Origin: Deferribacter desulfuricans SSM1
Lineage (GTDB): Bacteria > Chrysiogenota > Deferribacteres > Deferribacterales > Deferribacteraceae
DNA length: 64,000 bases
Direction: 5' to 3'
Assembly (NCBI RefSeq): GCF_000010985.1
Contig: NC_013939.1
Span: 516,001-580,000 of the forward strand
Position numbers and translations under genes: made by a program. The notes under the pieces were generated by a model that made no database searches, was not told where the DNA came from, and saw only the letters and a program-made list of their open reading frames with translations. How positions within the stretch are numbered: the stretch's first letter is position 1; each line of letters opens with the position of its first letter. Below, one piece after another: positions 54,577 through 63,576 of this stretch.

Positions 54577-55226
54577 TGAAAAAGTTAGTTAAGCTGATAT
54601 TTTTTACAATTTTAGTTGTAATATTAGTTATAGGAGTAAATAAATTTACAAATAGTAGTTTCTTCAAAGTTCGTAAAATTGAAGTTATTGGAGCAATTAA
54701 CAGTAATACAAAGGTCGTTAAAAAAGAACTTAAGAGATTATTAGATAAAAATATTTTTGATATTGAAGATGTTCAATTTGTTGAGTCAGATCCTTGGGTT
54801 ACCAAATGTTTAATAACCAAAAGATACCCTTCAACTATCGTTGTTAAAATATATGAAAAGAAAGCTATCTTTAAATTCTCAAAAAATGGAAAATGTTATT
54901 TCTACCTTTCAGATGGTTCAAATTTAAGAACTAATTGTGATAATAACAGGGTAAAAGTTATTGGTAATGTAGATAATATTTATTTTGATGAATTCGCTAA
55001 TATATTTTCTAAAGTTGATAAAAATTACAAGTATTTACTTTATCCATCTTATTTTGTCGTTGAATACAATGGGAAACCAGTTAAGGGGTTTTATGAAGAT
55101 AATGTTTTTGTAGCTAACTTCAATTATCTACAAAAGATATTGGATAAGGGTTACAAAGATTTTGATTATGCAGATATACGTTTGAGAAATAGAATTTACA
55201 TTAGCGGGGTGAAACGTGAAAGCTGA
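54576..55226 (+). CDS. ftsQ: Cell division protein FtsQ
   Basis: Bitopic divisome protein linking FtsB/FtsL to other components. One transmembrane helix (KLIFFTILVVILVIGVN, about residues 4-20), a POTRA domain (FKVRKIEVIGAINSNTKVV) and the FtsQ beta domain (WVTKCLITKRYPSTIVVKIY). At 216 residues it is on the short side. It overlaps ddl by one base and ftsA by 11 bp. Confidence 0.9.
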   Translation: MKKLVKLIFFTILVVILVIGVNKFTNSSFFKVRKIEVIGAINSNTKVVKKELKRLLDKNIFDIEDVQFVESDPWVTKCLITKRYPSTIVVKIYEKKAIFKFSKNGKCYFYLSDGSNLRTNCDNNRVKVIGNVDNIYFDEFANIFSKVDKNYKYLLYPSYFVVEYNGKPVKGFYEDNVFVANFNYLQKILDKGYKDFDYADIRLRNRIYISGVKRES

Positions 55227-56448
55227 AAATATAGTTGTTGGGCTTGATATTGGAACTACTAAGATTTGTGTTGTTGTTGGACAAAAAAATGAAAATGGAA
55301 GTGTCGATATAATAGGAGTAGGTACAGCTCCAAGTACAGGTTTGAGGAAAGGGGTAGTAATCAATATTGATGCTACGGTGGAGTCTATAAAACAAGCTGT
55401 AAAAGAAGCAGAAAAGATGTGTGGTTTGCAGATAAGAAATGCAACAGTTGGTATTGCTGGTGGCCATATCAAAAGTTTTAACTCGAGAGGGATAATTGCT
55501 GTAAAAAATAGGGAAGTTACGAAAAAGGATGTGGAAAGGGTTATTGAGTCTGCTTCTGCAGTGGATATCCCTATTGGTAGTGAAGTTTTACATGTTATTC
55601 CTCAACAGTTTATATTGGATGGGCAGTCTGAAATAAAGGATCCAATAGGGATGAGTGGTGTTAGGTTGGAAGTTGATGTGCATATTGTGACAGGTGCTGT
55701 TACCAGTGCACAAAATATTATGAAGAGCTGTGAAAGAGCTGGTATTTCTGTAAACGACATAGTGTTAGAGCAACTTGCTTCTAGTGAAGCAGTTTTAAGT
55801 GATGATGAAAAAGAGATTGGAGTTTGTTTAATTGATGGTGGTGGCGGTACAACGGATATGGTTGTATTTAAAAAGGGTGCGATTCATCATACCGCGGTAT
55901 TGCAGTTGGGTGGGAACAATTTTACAAGAGATCTTTCAATAGGTTTGAATACGCCAGAATCTGAAGCTGAAAGGATAAAAAAACTTCATGGGTGTGTTTG
56001 GTTGGATAAAATAATGGACGATGATTATGTGGAAGTTCCTTCTGTTGGCGGAAGACCACCTCGCAAAATATCTCGAGCTGTTTTAACTCAGATATTGCAA
56101 GCTAGAGCAGAAGAAATTTTTCAAATGTTTTTAGGGGAATTACAAAAGAATGATTTAGTGGAAATGATTGGTGGTGGAGTAGTTTTAACAGGTGGGATTT
56201 CAAATTTTGAAGGTATAGAAGAATTAGCATCTACAATTTTTGAAATGCCAGTTAGAGTTGGTAAACCTCAAAATATAGGTGGGTTAGTTGATATAGTTGA
56301 TGATCCAATATACGCAACTGGTGTAGGGTTGGCTATTTATTCAGCAAAAAATGATTTTAAAGGGGAGAAAATATCTAAAGGGAATGATGAAAGAGTTTTT
56401 AATAAAGTTTTAGAAAGAATGAAAAATTGGTTTTCAGAGTTTTTTTAA
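55216..56448 (+). CDS. ftsA: Cell division protein FtsA
   Basis: Actin-like ATPase that tethers FtsZ to the membrane. It has VVGLDIGTTKICVVVGQ (phosphate 1), the SHS2/1C domain, VCLIDGGGGTTDMVVFKKG (phosphate 2) and GGGVVLTGGISNFEGI (adenosine motif). The C-terminal MKNWFSEFF is a membrane-binding amphipathic helix. The start is GTG, within the end of ftsQ. 410 residues. Confidence 0.97.
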   Translation: MKAENIVVGLDIGTTKICVVVGQKNENGSVDIIGVGTAPSTGLRKGVVINIDATVESIKQAVKEAEKMCGLQIRNATVGIAGGHIKSFNSRGIIAVKNREVTKKDVERVIESASAVDIPIGSEVLHVIPQQFILDGQSEIKDPIGMSGVRLEVDVHIVTGAVTSAQNIMKSCERAGISVNDIVLEQLASSEAVLSDDEKEIGVCLIDGGGGTTDMVVFKKGAIHHTAVLQLGGNNFTRDLSIGLNTPESEAERIKKLHGCVWLDKIMDDDYVEVPSVGGRPPRKISRAVLTQILQARAEEIFQMFLGELQKNDLVEMIGGGVVLTGGISNFEGIEELASTIFEMPVRVGKPQNIGGLVDIVDDPIYATGVGLAIYSAKNDFKGEKISKGNDERVFNKVLERMKNWFSEFF

Positions 56449-56469
56449 AAAAAATATGGGGGTGAGCTT

Positions 56470-57600
56470 ATGTTTGAATTTGAAGAAATCAAAAGTGGAG
56501 CAGTTATCAAGGTAATTGGTGTAGGTGGTGCAGGTGGTAATGCAATCAACAATATGATAAGAGCAGGGATTGAAGGTGTGGAATTCATTGCGGCTAATAC
56601 TGATGAGCAAGTTTTGAGGAATAATCTTGCACCTGTTAAGATTCAGCTTGGGACTAAGCTTACGCGAGGTCTTGGTGCAGGCGGGAATCCTGAAATAGGT
56701 AGAAAAGCTGCTGTGGAGGATGCAGAAGCAATTGAAGAAGCGCTGCGTGGTGCTGATATGGTTTTTATAACTGCTGGTATGGGTGGTGGTACAGGTACCG
56801 GAGCTGCACCAGTTATTGCAAGTATTGCAAAAGATTTAGGAGCTTTAACTGTTGCAGTTGTATCAAAACCTTTTTACTGGGAAGGGCGCAAAAGGAATGA
56901 ATATGCTGAGCAGGGGATTAAATTTTTAAAGGATCATGTTGATACTTATATTGTTGTTCCAAATGATAGACTACTTGATGTTATTGATAAAAATACTCCT
57001 TTTGTAGAGGCTTTTAGAATAGCAGATGATGTTTTAAGGCAAGGGGTTCAAGGGATTTCAGATACTATAAATAGTAGTGGCTATATAAATGTAGATTTTG
57101 CTGATGTAAAATCTATTATGAGTTCAAAAGGGATGGCTTTAATGGGTATTGGTGAAGCAAGTGGTGAAAATAGGGATGTTGAAGCAGCTAGAAGAGCTTT
57201 AAACAGTCCTTTACTTGCTGATGCAAATATTAAAGGAGCTGAGGGTATATTAATCAATATTACTGGTGGTGCTGATATTACAATGTTTGAAGTGCAAAAT
57301 ATTGCTCAACTTGTCTATGAAACTGCTGGTGAAACGTCCAATATCTTTAAAGGGGTTGTAATAGATCCTGAGCTAGAAGGGAAATGTAGAGTTACAGTTG
57401 TAGCTACTGGGCTTGGAAAAGTTCGCGAGGAAAAAACCGTTAATATTGATGAATATATCAAAAAGGGTAGTCAAGAAGTTACTAATATTATGAAAAGAGT
57501 TAAAACTATAAAAAGCATGGATAAAAGTTTAAGAAGTATTGGTGATTTTGATGAAGAGGAGTTGGAAATACCAACTTATTTAAGAAAGCAGGCAGATTAA
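56470..57600 (+). CDS. ftsZ: Cell division GTPase FtsZ
   Basis: Tubulin-like GTPase that forms the division ring. Motifs: [15 protein letters not shown] near the N-terminus, the tubulin signature [23 protein letters not shown]-like [18 protein letters not shown], and a conserved C-terminal peptide [10 protein letters not shown] that binds FtsA. The linker is short. 376 residues; GGGGGTGAG precedes the ATG. Confidence 0.98.
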   Translation: MFEFEEIKSGAVIKVIGVGGAGGNAINNMIRAGIEGVEFIAANTDEQVLRNNLAPVKIQLGTKLTRGLGAGGNPEIGRKAAVEDAEAIEEALRGADMVFITAGMGGGTGTGAAPVIASIAKDLGALTVAVVSKPFYWEGRKRNEYAEQGIKFLKDHVDTYIVVPNDRLLDVIDKNTPFVEAFRIADDVLRQGVQGISDTINSSGYINVDFADVKSIMSSKGMALMGIGEASGENRDVEAARRALNSPLLADANIKGAEGILINITGGADITMFEVQNIAQLVYETAGETSNIFKGVVIDPELEGKCRVTVVATGLGKVREEKTVNIDEYIKKGSQEVTNIMKRVKTIKSMDKSLRSIGDFDEEELEIPTYLRKQAD

Positions 57601-57609
57601 AATTTTTTG

Positions 57610-58677
57610 ATGAAGTTTTTACAGCTAATAAATGTTAGATGGTATAATGCTACAGCCTGGTATGCCGTTAATTTGTCAAGAGTTCTTGTAGAGAACAATC
57701 ATGATGTTATAGTTGCGGGTTTACCAGGCTCACCCCCACTTTTAAAAGCTAAAGAATATGGTTTAAAAATATTTGAGTTACCGTTTAATTCAAATAATCC
57801 TATGCAGATAATAAAAAATATTGGTAAATTTAATAGTTTTATAAAAGAATTCAAGCCTGACTGGGTTGTTTGCCATAGAGGTGAATTTTTTTGGTACTGT
57901 GCTTTAAAAAGGCTTCTTTCAAATGGTTATCGTTTAATTAGGGTAAGAGGTGATAGAAGAAAACCTAAAACAGATTTTATAAATAAGTTTTTGCATGATA
58001 AATGCACAGATTTGGTTGTTACCTCGGGAGATTTCTTAAAAAGTGTTTATATTAAAGAAATGAAGCTGACAGAAAATAAAGTAAAGACAATTTATGGAGG
58101 AGTAGATACTTTGAAATTTCGTTATTCTGAGGAAGGGAGGAAAAGGGTAAGAGAGGAATTTGGTTTTAGTGATAATGATTATGTAGTTGGAATTGTTGGA
58201 AGATTTGATTATGTAAAAGGGCACGAGAATTTAATAAAAGCAATATCTATTATATATCTTGAGAAAGGGATAAAAAACATAAGGTTATTTTTGATAGGTT
58301 TTGATACAAACATTAAAACTGATGATATAAAGAATATGATTAGAAATTATAATATAGAGGATATTTCTCGGATTTCTGGCTTTAGAGAGGATATTGTTGA
58401 TTGTATGTCTGCACTTGATTTAGGAGTTGTGGCTTCACTCGGGTCAGAAGCTATTTGTAGAGTAGCTTTTGAATTAATGGCAGTGGGTGTTCCAGTTGTT
58501 TCATCTGATGTGGGAGTATTACCAGAAATTATTCCAAAAGAGAATATATATCCAGCTAATAATGTTGAAAAATTGGTAGAGAAGATTTTGAATCATAATA
58601 AAAGTGTGAGAGTTTACTCTGATAAGCAGTTTTACAATGATTTTATAAAGGCTATATCTTCAATTGATAAAAATTGA
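57610..58677 (+). CDS. GT4-family glycosyltransferase
   Basis: GT-B glycosyltransferase of about 355 residues, likely acting on an envelope glycan. It has VGIVGRFDYVKGHENLIKAI, KTIYGGVDTLKF and the E-x7-E region GSEAICRVAFELMAVGVPVV. Acceptor and donor are unknown. It starts 9 bp after ftsZ without a clear ribosome site. Confidence 0.88.
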   Translation: MKFLQLINVRWYNATAWYAVNLSRVLVENNHDVIVAGLPGSPPLLKAKEYGLKIFELPFNSNNPMQIIKNIGKFNSFIKEFKPDWVVCHRGEFFWYCALKRLLSNGYRLIRVRGDRRKPKTDFINKFLHDKCTDLVVTSGDFLKSVYIKEMKLTENKVKTIYGGVDTLKFRYSEEGRKRVREEFGFSDNDYVVGIVGRFDYVKGHENLIKAISIIYLEKGIKNIRLFLIGFDTNIKTDDIKNMIRNYNIEDISRISGFREDIVDCMSALDLGVVASLGSEAICRVAFELMAVGVPVVSSDVGVLPEIIPKENIYPANNVEKLVEKILNHNKSVRVYSDKQFYNDFIKAISSIDKN

Positions 58678-58702
58678 CATTCTCAATCTTATACTCTATA
58701 AG
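58674..58702 (+). promoter_or_regulatory. Promoter of ttuB-ttuA-trmI
   Basis: TTGACA (58674-58679, overlapping the upstream stop codon), 17 bp, TATAAG (58697-58702). The expected start lies about 34 nt before ttuB. Confidence 0.7.
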
Positions 58703-58742
58703 CGACAATCGAAATGAATATTTTAAGCAGTAGAGGGTGAAA

Positions 58743-58934
58743 ATGATAACTGTTGAGTTTAGTAATGGGGAAACAACAGAGGTGCAGGTAAAAAAAGTTA
58801 AGCAACTTTTCAAAGAGCTAAATTTAAAAGAAAATAGTGTGATTGTTGTGAGAAATGATGAACTTCTTACCGAAGACGACATATTAAATGATGGAGATAA
58901 AATAAAGATTATTTCTGTTGTGAGTGGTGGTTAA
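58743..58934 (+). CDS. ttuB: Ubiquitin-like sulfur carrier TtuB (ThiS/MoaD fold)
   Basis: 63-residue beta-grasp protein ending VVSGG, whose C-terminal Gly is expected to be thiocarboxylated and to give sulfur to TtuA. The size and the GG end are those of ThiS/MoaD/TtuB. The gene is directly followed by ttuA, which favours TtuB over ThiS. I use the ATG at 58743 behind GAGGGTG. Confidence 0.88.
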   Translation: MITVEFSNGETTEVQVKKVKQLFKELNLKENSVIVVRNDELLTEDDILNDGDKIKIISVVSGG

Positions 58935-59837
58935 ATGAAATGTAAAATATGTAAGGGCAAAGCTGTAATTAAATTAAAAAGACACAATATAAAACTTTGT
59001 AAAGAACATTTTAATGAATTTTTTATTAGACAGGTTGAAAAGGCGATAAAAGAATTCAGAATGTTTAGTAGAAAAGATAAAATTCTTGTTTGTGTTTCAG
59101 GAGGTAAAGATAGTCTTGTTTTATGGTTAGTTTTAAGTAAGCTTGGGTATAATGTAACAGGGATGTATATAAATCTTGGCATAGATGAATATTCCGAAAA
59201 ATCAAAAACTAAAGTTATAAATTTTGCAGAGAAAAATAATTTAAAATATACTATAGTTGATTTAAATGAGTTGGGTTATCCAATCCCAGAGCTTTCTAAA
59301 AAAAGCAGACGACCAGAATGTTCAGTTTGTGGGACTGTAAAAAGGTACTATTTTAACAAAATTGCATATGATTATAATTTTGATGTGGTAGCAACAGGGC
59401 ATAATTTAGATGATGAGGCATCAAGGTTGTTGGGTAATATTTTACACTGGAATGATGAATATTTGGAAAAGCAGCTACCTGTTTTACCAGCTGAAGGTAA
59501 AATGTTGAAGAAGAAGGTTAAGCCTCTTATTAGATTGACAGAGCAAGAAATCGCTTCTTTTGCTTTTTTAAATAAAGTTGATTATATATTGGACGAATGC
59601 CCTTTAAGTGTGGGTGCCACAAGCTTGGTTTATAAAGATGCGTTAAATCTTATAGAAGAGAAAATTGTGGGGACGAAGCAGTTCTTTTATTTACAATATG
59701 TTAAAAAACTTATGAAAAGATTGAAAAATAAGAATAACGAAAAGGGTGATATTGAGCTAAAAAATTGTAAAATATGCGGTATGGAATCTTTCCATGAAGT
59801 ATGCTCTTTTTGTAGATTGGTGAGGGATGAAAAATAA
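58935..59837 (+). CDS. ttuA: tRNA-5-methyluridine(54) 2-sulfurtransferase TtuA
   Basis: Thiolates m5U54 in the T-loop of tRNA, stabilising tRNA at high temperature. The 300-residue protein has an N-terminal zinc finger (CKICKGK, C22/H25), the PP-loop CVSGGKDSL (55-60), catalytic 4Fe-4S cysteines C129, C132 and C222 (PECSVCG, DECPLSVGAT), and a C-terminal zinc finger (NCKICGMESF, CSFC). These cysteine positions match those known for Thermus TtuA almost exactly. It abuts ttuB. Confidence 0.94.
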   Translation: MKCKICKGKAVIKLKRHNIKLCKEHFNEFFIRQVEKAIKEFRMFSRKDKILVCVSGGKDSLVLWLVLSKLGYNVTGMYINLGIDEYSEKSKTKVINFAEKNNLKYTIVDLNELGYPIPELSKKSRRPECSVCGTVKRYYFNKIAYDYNFDVVATGHNLDDEASRLLGNILHWNDEYLEKQLPVLPAEGKMLKKKVKPLIRLTEQEIASFAFLNKVDYILDECPLSVGATSLVYKDALNLIEEKIVGTKQFFYLQYVKKLMKRLKNKNNEKGDIELKNCKICGMESFHEVCSFCRLVRDEK

Positions 59838-60612
59838 TAAGTTTGAATATGGTGATTTTGTTATTTTAATTGATGAAAAAGATAGATCCAAAATGATAAA
59901 GTTAAAGGTAGGTGGGAGATATTCGTCTCAATACGGTTTTATTGACCATAGTAGTATTGTAGATATAACTGATGGCTCAATAGTTGAAACTAACAAAGGT
60001 TTTAAGTACAAGGTTTTTTCCCCTACTTATATCGATTATGTTATGCATCTTAAAAGAAAAGCACAAATAGTTTACCCAAAAGATAGTGCAATGATTTTGA
60101 TGTGGGCTGATGTATATCCTGGTCTAAAGGTTTTAGAAGCTGGAATAGGACAGGGAGCTTTATCTATTGCTATTTTGAGAGCGCTTGCAGATAAAGGTGA
60201 GCTGTGTACTTATGAAGTAAGAGAAGATTTTATCGATATGGCAAAAGAGACAATAAGAGAATTTTTGCAATATACTGCTAATCATAGAATTATTCATGGC
60301 AATGTATATGATGGTTTTGACGGTGTTTATGATAGAATAATCCTTGATTTACCAGAGCCTTGGCATGTAATTAAGCATTGTGATAATGGGTTAGTTTCAG
60401 GAGGGATAATTGTAGCTTATCTTCCTACAATTTTGCAGGTTAAGAATTTTGTTGATGAGCTTAAAAACTCTTCAATGTTTGATTTGATCGAGACTTTTGA
60501 GGTAATGAAAAGACCTTGGAAAGTGGATGGCTTATCAGTGAGACCTGAAATGTGGATTTATAATCATAGTGCTTTTATTGTTAAAGCAAGAAAAATAACA
60601 AAAAATAAATAG
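59827..60612 (+). CDS. trmI: tRNA (adenine-58-N1)-methyltransferase TrmI
   Basis: Makes m1A58 in the tRNA T-loop. The 261-residue protein has the N-terminal beta domain (GDFVILIDEKDRSKMIKLKV), YPKDSAMILMWADVYPG, the SAM motif VLEAGIGQGALSIAIL and ILDLPEPWHVI. It overlaps ttuA by 11 bp. In Thermus, m1A58 favours thiolation of U54, so co-translation of the two enzymes makes sense. Confidence 0.93.
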   Translation: MKNNKFEYGDFVILIDEKDRSKMIKLKVGGRYSSQYGFIDHSSIVDITDGSIVETNKGFKYKVFSPTYIDYVMHLKRKAQIVYPKDSAMILMWADVYPGLKVLEAGIGQGALSIAILRALADKGELCTYEVREDFIDMAKETIREFLQYTANHRIIHGNVYDGFDGVYDRIILDLPEPWHVIKHCDNGLVSGGIIVAYLPTILQVKNFVDELKNSSMFDLIETFEVMKRPWKVDGLSVRPEMWIYNHSAFIVKARKITKNK

Positions 60613-60677
60613 TATATGAATTTTTATTTAAGAAATTAATCATATCATCATAGTTTATTTGTTTTGGAGAAGAGCAT

Positions 60678-61373
60678 ATGATTAAAAAAGTTACAGCTAT
60701 TGTTTGTGCTTATAATGAGGAGAGAACTATATCCTCTGTTATTAAAGCGATTTTAAATTGTGAAATTGTTGGTGAGTTGATTGTTGTTAATGATGGCTCT
60801 CAAGATAAGACTTCAGAGTTAATTAGACAATTTATAAATGATGAAAAGCTTTTATTTATAGATTTACCTCAGAATATGGGAAAAGGCTATTGCATGGCAG
60901 AAGGGGTTTCAAAAGCCAGTAATGAAATTATAGTATTTGTAGATGCAGATTTGTGCAATTTTTCATATAAATATATTAAACAGCTAGTTAAGCCCATTTT
61001 AAATAATGAAGCTGATATGGTCATTGGTCATCCTGCTGAAAATAGGTTTGATGCAATGTTCAACCCTTTTAAACCGTTAGCTGGGGAAAGAGCGGTATTT
61101 AGAAGAGATGTTTTACCAATTTTAGATGAAATGAGAGAATCAAGATTTGGTGTTGAGACATTAATGAATCTTTATTATCGCGCAACTGGTAAAATTATAA
61201 AATACGTAATTCTTTATAAACTCAAACATCCAATTAAATTACAAAAAACCTCTTTTATAAATGCGATAAAAGATTATTTGTTAGAAGCTTATCAAATTAT
61301 TAATACTATTTATAAACATAGAGAATTAGCCTATAAAGCCATCAGAAAATATATTTTATCATTTACAAAATGA
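60678..61373 (+). CDS. GT2-family glycosyltransferase
   Basis: GT-A enzyme with VTAIVCAYNEERTISSVIKA, ELIVVNDGSQDKTSELI and the metal-binding VDADLCNF. 231 residues, no obvious transmembrane segment. It resembles glucosyl-phosphoglycerate or dolichyl-phosphate-sugar synthase-like GT2 proteins; the substrate is unknown. Its TGA overlaps the ATG of the next gene. Confidence 0.85.
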   Translation: MIKKVTAIVCAYNEERTISSVIKAILNCEIVGELIVVNDGSQDKTSELIRQFINDEKLLFIDLPQNMGKGYCMAEGVSKASNEIIVFVDADLCNFSYKYIKQLVKPILNNEADMVIGHPAENRFDAMFNPFKPLAGERAVFRRDVLPILDEMRESRFGVETLMNLYYRATGKIIKYVILYKLKHPIKLQKTSFINAIKDYLLEAYQIINTIYKHRELAYKAIRKYILSFTK

Positions 61374-61975
61374 AGTTTTATCTACTTGGAATATTATCTG
61401 GTTTAATTTTTTATTTCCCAATTGGTGTTGTAGGTCTTTATATTTATGACAGAGCAATCCATAAGGGGTTAGGTTATAGTATACTCTTAGCTTTTTTCAC
61501 TTCTTTTTTAGATGGATTATATGTAGCTATTGTTTTTTATGGTATTTCACCTTTTGCAATAAATCCTAAACTTAGAGTTCCTTTACAAATATTTGCGATC
61601 TTGCTGCTAGTATTTGTACTATTTTTCAATAAAAAATTTAAATTTATTATAAAAGAGCGTAATAAGAAATTTTTTGACTTTTTATTTATTTTATCAAACT
61701 ATTTATTTAACCCTAGTTTGCCAATATTTTTAATAAATTTTACAGTTTTTATGATAGGGAAATTCCATGAATTATCGAAAATCAAATATCAGTTTTTATT
61801 CTCTTTTGGTATAACATCAGGTTCATTTTTTATCCTTGTTACTATGATTTATTTTATTAATAGATACAAAAGTAGTGAAAAGGCTAAAAGAGTTCTTATT
61901 TATCTTAGAAACATATTTGCCTTTATAATTATAGGCAGCTTATTAATAGATATACTAAAAAATTTTATTAAGTAA
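61370..61975 (+). CDS. LysE/RhtB-like membrane protein
   Basis: 201 residues with about six hydrophobic helices. N-terminal GILSGLIFYFPIGVVGLYIY followed by a G-x-x-x-x-x-D turn (SFLDGLYVAIVFYG) and NPSLPIFLINFTVF recall LysE-type exporters. Substrate unknown; identification rests on topology and weak motifs. Confidence 0.6.
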   Translation: MKFYLLGILSGLIFYFPIGVVGLYIYDRAIHKGLGYSILLAFFTSFLDGLYVAIVFYGISPFAINPKLRVPLQIFAILLLVFVLFFNKKFKFIIKERNKKFFDFLFILSNYLFNPSLPIFLINFTVFMIGKFHELSKIKYQFLFSFGITSGSFFILVTMIYFINRYKSSEKAKRVLIYLRNIFAFIIIGSLLIDILKNFIK

Positions 61976-62237
61976 TATTGGTGTTTTTTGATTTAAAATT
62001 TATTGGTAACCTTGCACCTATTATTTGTCCTAAAATAGAAGATATTAGAAAGATGGGAATATATCTCCAATTAGTGTGCGTTGAGATTCTTAATATTGCA
62101 ACGATTGGGATTGGTGCATGGATACATACAAACCATCCTACACTAAACTTTTTATAATTTTTTCTTAAAATTCCAAAAGGTAAATTTAAGATAAAGGCTA
62201 CAATTGTTATTATAAAAACAAGTTGATTAGTTGTCAT
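61968..62237 (-). CDS. Small conserved membrane protein, function unknown
   Basis: 89 residues from the ATG at 62237 (a TTG at 62255 is an alternative). Three hydrophobic helices; typical-looking segments are LNLPFGILRKNYKKFSVGWF, IHAPIPIVAILR and SSILGQIIGARLP. It overlaps the end of the preceding plus-strand gene by 8 bp, tail to tail. I know no function. Confidence 0.65.
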   Translation of the reverse strand: MTTNQLVFIITIVAFILNLPFGILRKNYKKFSVGWFVCIHAPIPIVAILRISTHTNWRYIPIFLISSILGQIIGARLPINFKSKNTNIT

Positions 62238-62272
62238 AGATTTTATATAGTCCAATTTTTAGGAGGAATCAA

Positions 62273-62644
62273 ATGAAAATTCTTCTAATAGGTGTAGGTG
62301 GGTTTGTAGGAGCCATTCTTAGATATCTGTTTTCAAAGTTTTTTACAATAGTTTTGGGAAATATGATCCCTTTTGGGACTTTGTTTGTTAATGTAACTGG
62401 TTCTTTTATTTTAGGTTTTGTTCACACTTTGTCAGTTGAAAAGCTTGTTTTAGGTGATAATGTTAGATTTTTTATAGGGGTTGGGTTATTAGGTGCTTTT
62501 ACAACGTTTTCCACCTTTTCTGTAGAGACAATACACTTGTTTGAAGATGGGGCTTTCATCCTCGGGTTATTAAATATGTTTTTAAATTTATTTTTATCGC
62601 TATTTGCTGCATTTTTTGGTATATATGTATCAAGATTGTTCTGA
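62273..62644 (+). CDS. crcB: Fluoride channel CrcB (Fluc)
   Basis: Dual-topology fluoride exporter of 123 residues with four helices. Motifs: GGFVGAILRYLFSKF, FGTLFVNVTGSFILGF, and FIGVGLLGAFTTFSTFSVE (phenylalanine box and Na+ site). AGGAGGAATCAA precedes the ATG. A single gene implies a homodimer. I see no fluoride riboswitch in the short upstream gap. Confidence 0.95.
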   Translation: MKILLIGVGGFVGAILRYLFSKFFTIVLGNMIPFGTLFVNVTGSFILGFVHTLSVEKLVLGDNVRFFIGVGLLGAFTTFSTFSVETIHLFEDGAFILGLLNMFLNLFLSLFAAFFGIYVSRLF

Positions 62645-62652
62645 GGTGAGTT

Positions 62653-62985
62653 ATGACTAAGAAACTGGAAGGCACACAAAAATTAATGAGGATTTTTATA
62701 GGAGAGGATGATAAATACGAAGGGAAACCTCTATACAAAGAGATTGTAGGTTTATGTAGAGAAAAGGGGATCTCTGGAGCAACTGTCATTAGAGGGATTT
62801 ATGGATATGGTAGAAGTTCAATTATTCACTCTTCAAGGACTCTGGCACTTTCAAATGATTTGCCTATAATTGTAGAGGTTGTGGATACGCCTGAAAAGAT
62901 TGATGAGATATTACCTGAAATTGAAAAAATGGTTGGCCATGGTTTAATTACTTTAGAATTAGCACATGTTATTAAGTATGAGTAA
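62653..62985 (+). CDS. DUF190 family protein
   Basis: 110-residue ferredoxin-fold protein: LMRIFIGEDDKYEGKPLYKE, GISGATVIRGIYGYGRSS and LPIIVEVVDTPEKID are DUF190 features. These proteins often sit beside crcB, as here (8-bp gap), suggesting a role with fluoride export or its regulation; the mechanism is unknown to me. Confidence 0.9.
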   Translation: MTKKLEGTQKLMRIFIGEDDKYEGKPLYKEIVGLCREKGISGATVIRGIYGYGRSSIIHSSRTLALSNDLPIIVEVVDTPEKIDEILPEIEKMVGHGLITLELAHVIKYE

Positions 62986-62988
62986 GTT

Positions 62989-63576
62989 ATGAGCTTTTTA
63001 AAAGATATTGGAACGCCAATTTTTAATGCAGAGCGTTTAAAGTCGGTTCCTGAAAAGGAAAATTATACTTTTGATGTAACGTTCAAAGATAACAGGTTAA
63101 CTTTTAACTATTTAGATTTGTATAATATTTTTGAGAAAAAATATATTAATTGTAGACTTACATCAGTAAGTAGATGGTCTGTAAGAGCAAACTGGGGAGG
63201 AGTACTTTGGAGTGATTTTATTAAATATCTTGGTGTTCATGATTTTAAATTTGTTTATTTCGAAAGTTATGGCGGATATAACACTACTGTTTTTGCAGAG
63301 GATTTGACTAATCCAAGGATTTTATTAGCCATTCATGTTGATGATGATGAGATTGAGTTTGATTATGGCGGCCCTGTAAGGATGGTCATACCCAATTTAT
63401 GGGGGTATAAGAGTTGTAAATGGATTAAAAATATCTCATTTATTGATGAATATATTGTTGGCTTCTGGGAAGGGTATGGATATGATGATAGGGGATTGAT
63501 AGAACCGACAATAGTGCTCGACATAAATAGTAAACAGCATAGAAGAATTAATGGTGGTGAGGTTACGGAGTTTTAA
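62989..63576 (+). CDS. Molybdopterin-oxidoreductase-fold protein lacking the Mo-ligand cysteine
   Basis: 195 residues of sulfite-oxidase/YedY-type fold, without a Tat signal, so probably cytoplasmic. The core RLTSVSRWSVRANWGGVLW corresponds to the family pattern CVxxWS...W.GV, but the position of the Mo-coordinating cysteine is serine (TSVSRWS). FESYGGYNTTVFAEDL and GGPVRMVIPNLWGYKSCKWI are well kept. It may use serine as ligand or be non-catalytic. It follows the DUF190 gene by 3 bp. Confidence 0.8.
   Translation: MSFLKDIGTPIFNAERLKSVPEKENYTFDVTFKDNRLTFNYLDLYNIFEKKYINCRLTSVSRWSVRANWGGVLWSDFIKYLGVHDFKFVYFESYGGYNTTVFAEDLTNPRILLAIHVDDDEIEFDYGGPVRMVIPNLWGYKSCKWIKNISFIDEYIVGFWEGYGYDDRGLIEPTIVLDINSKQHRRINGGEVTEF

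Noticed and set aside
62238..62272. Fluoride riboswitch before crcB
   Set aside because: The gap is too short and lacks the conserved pseudoknot elements.
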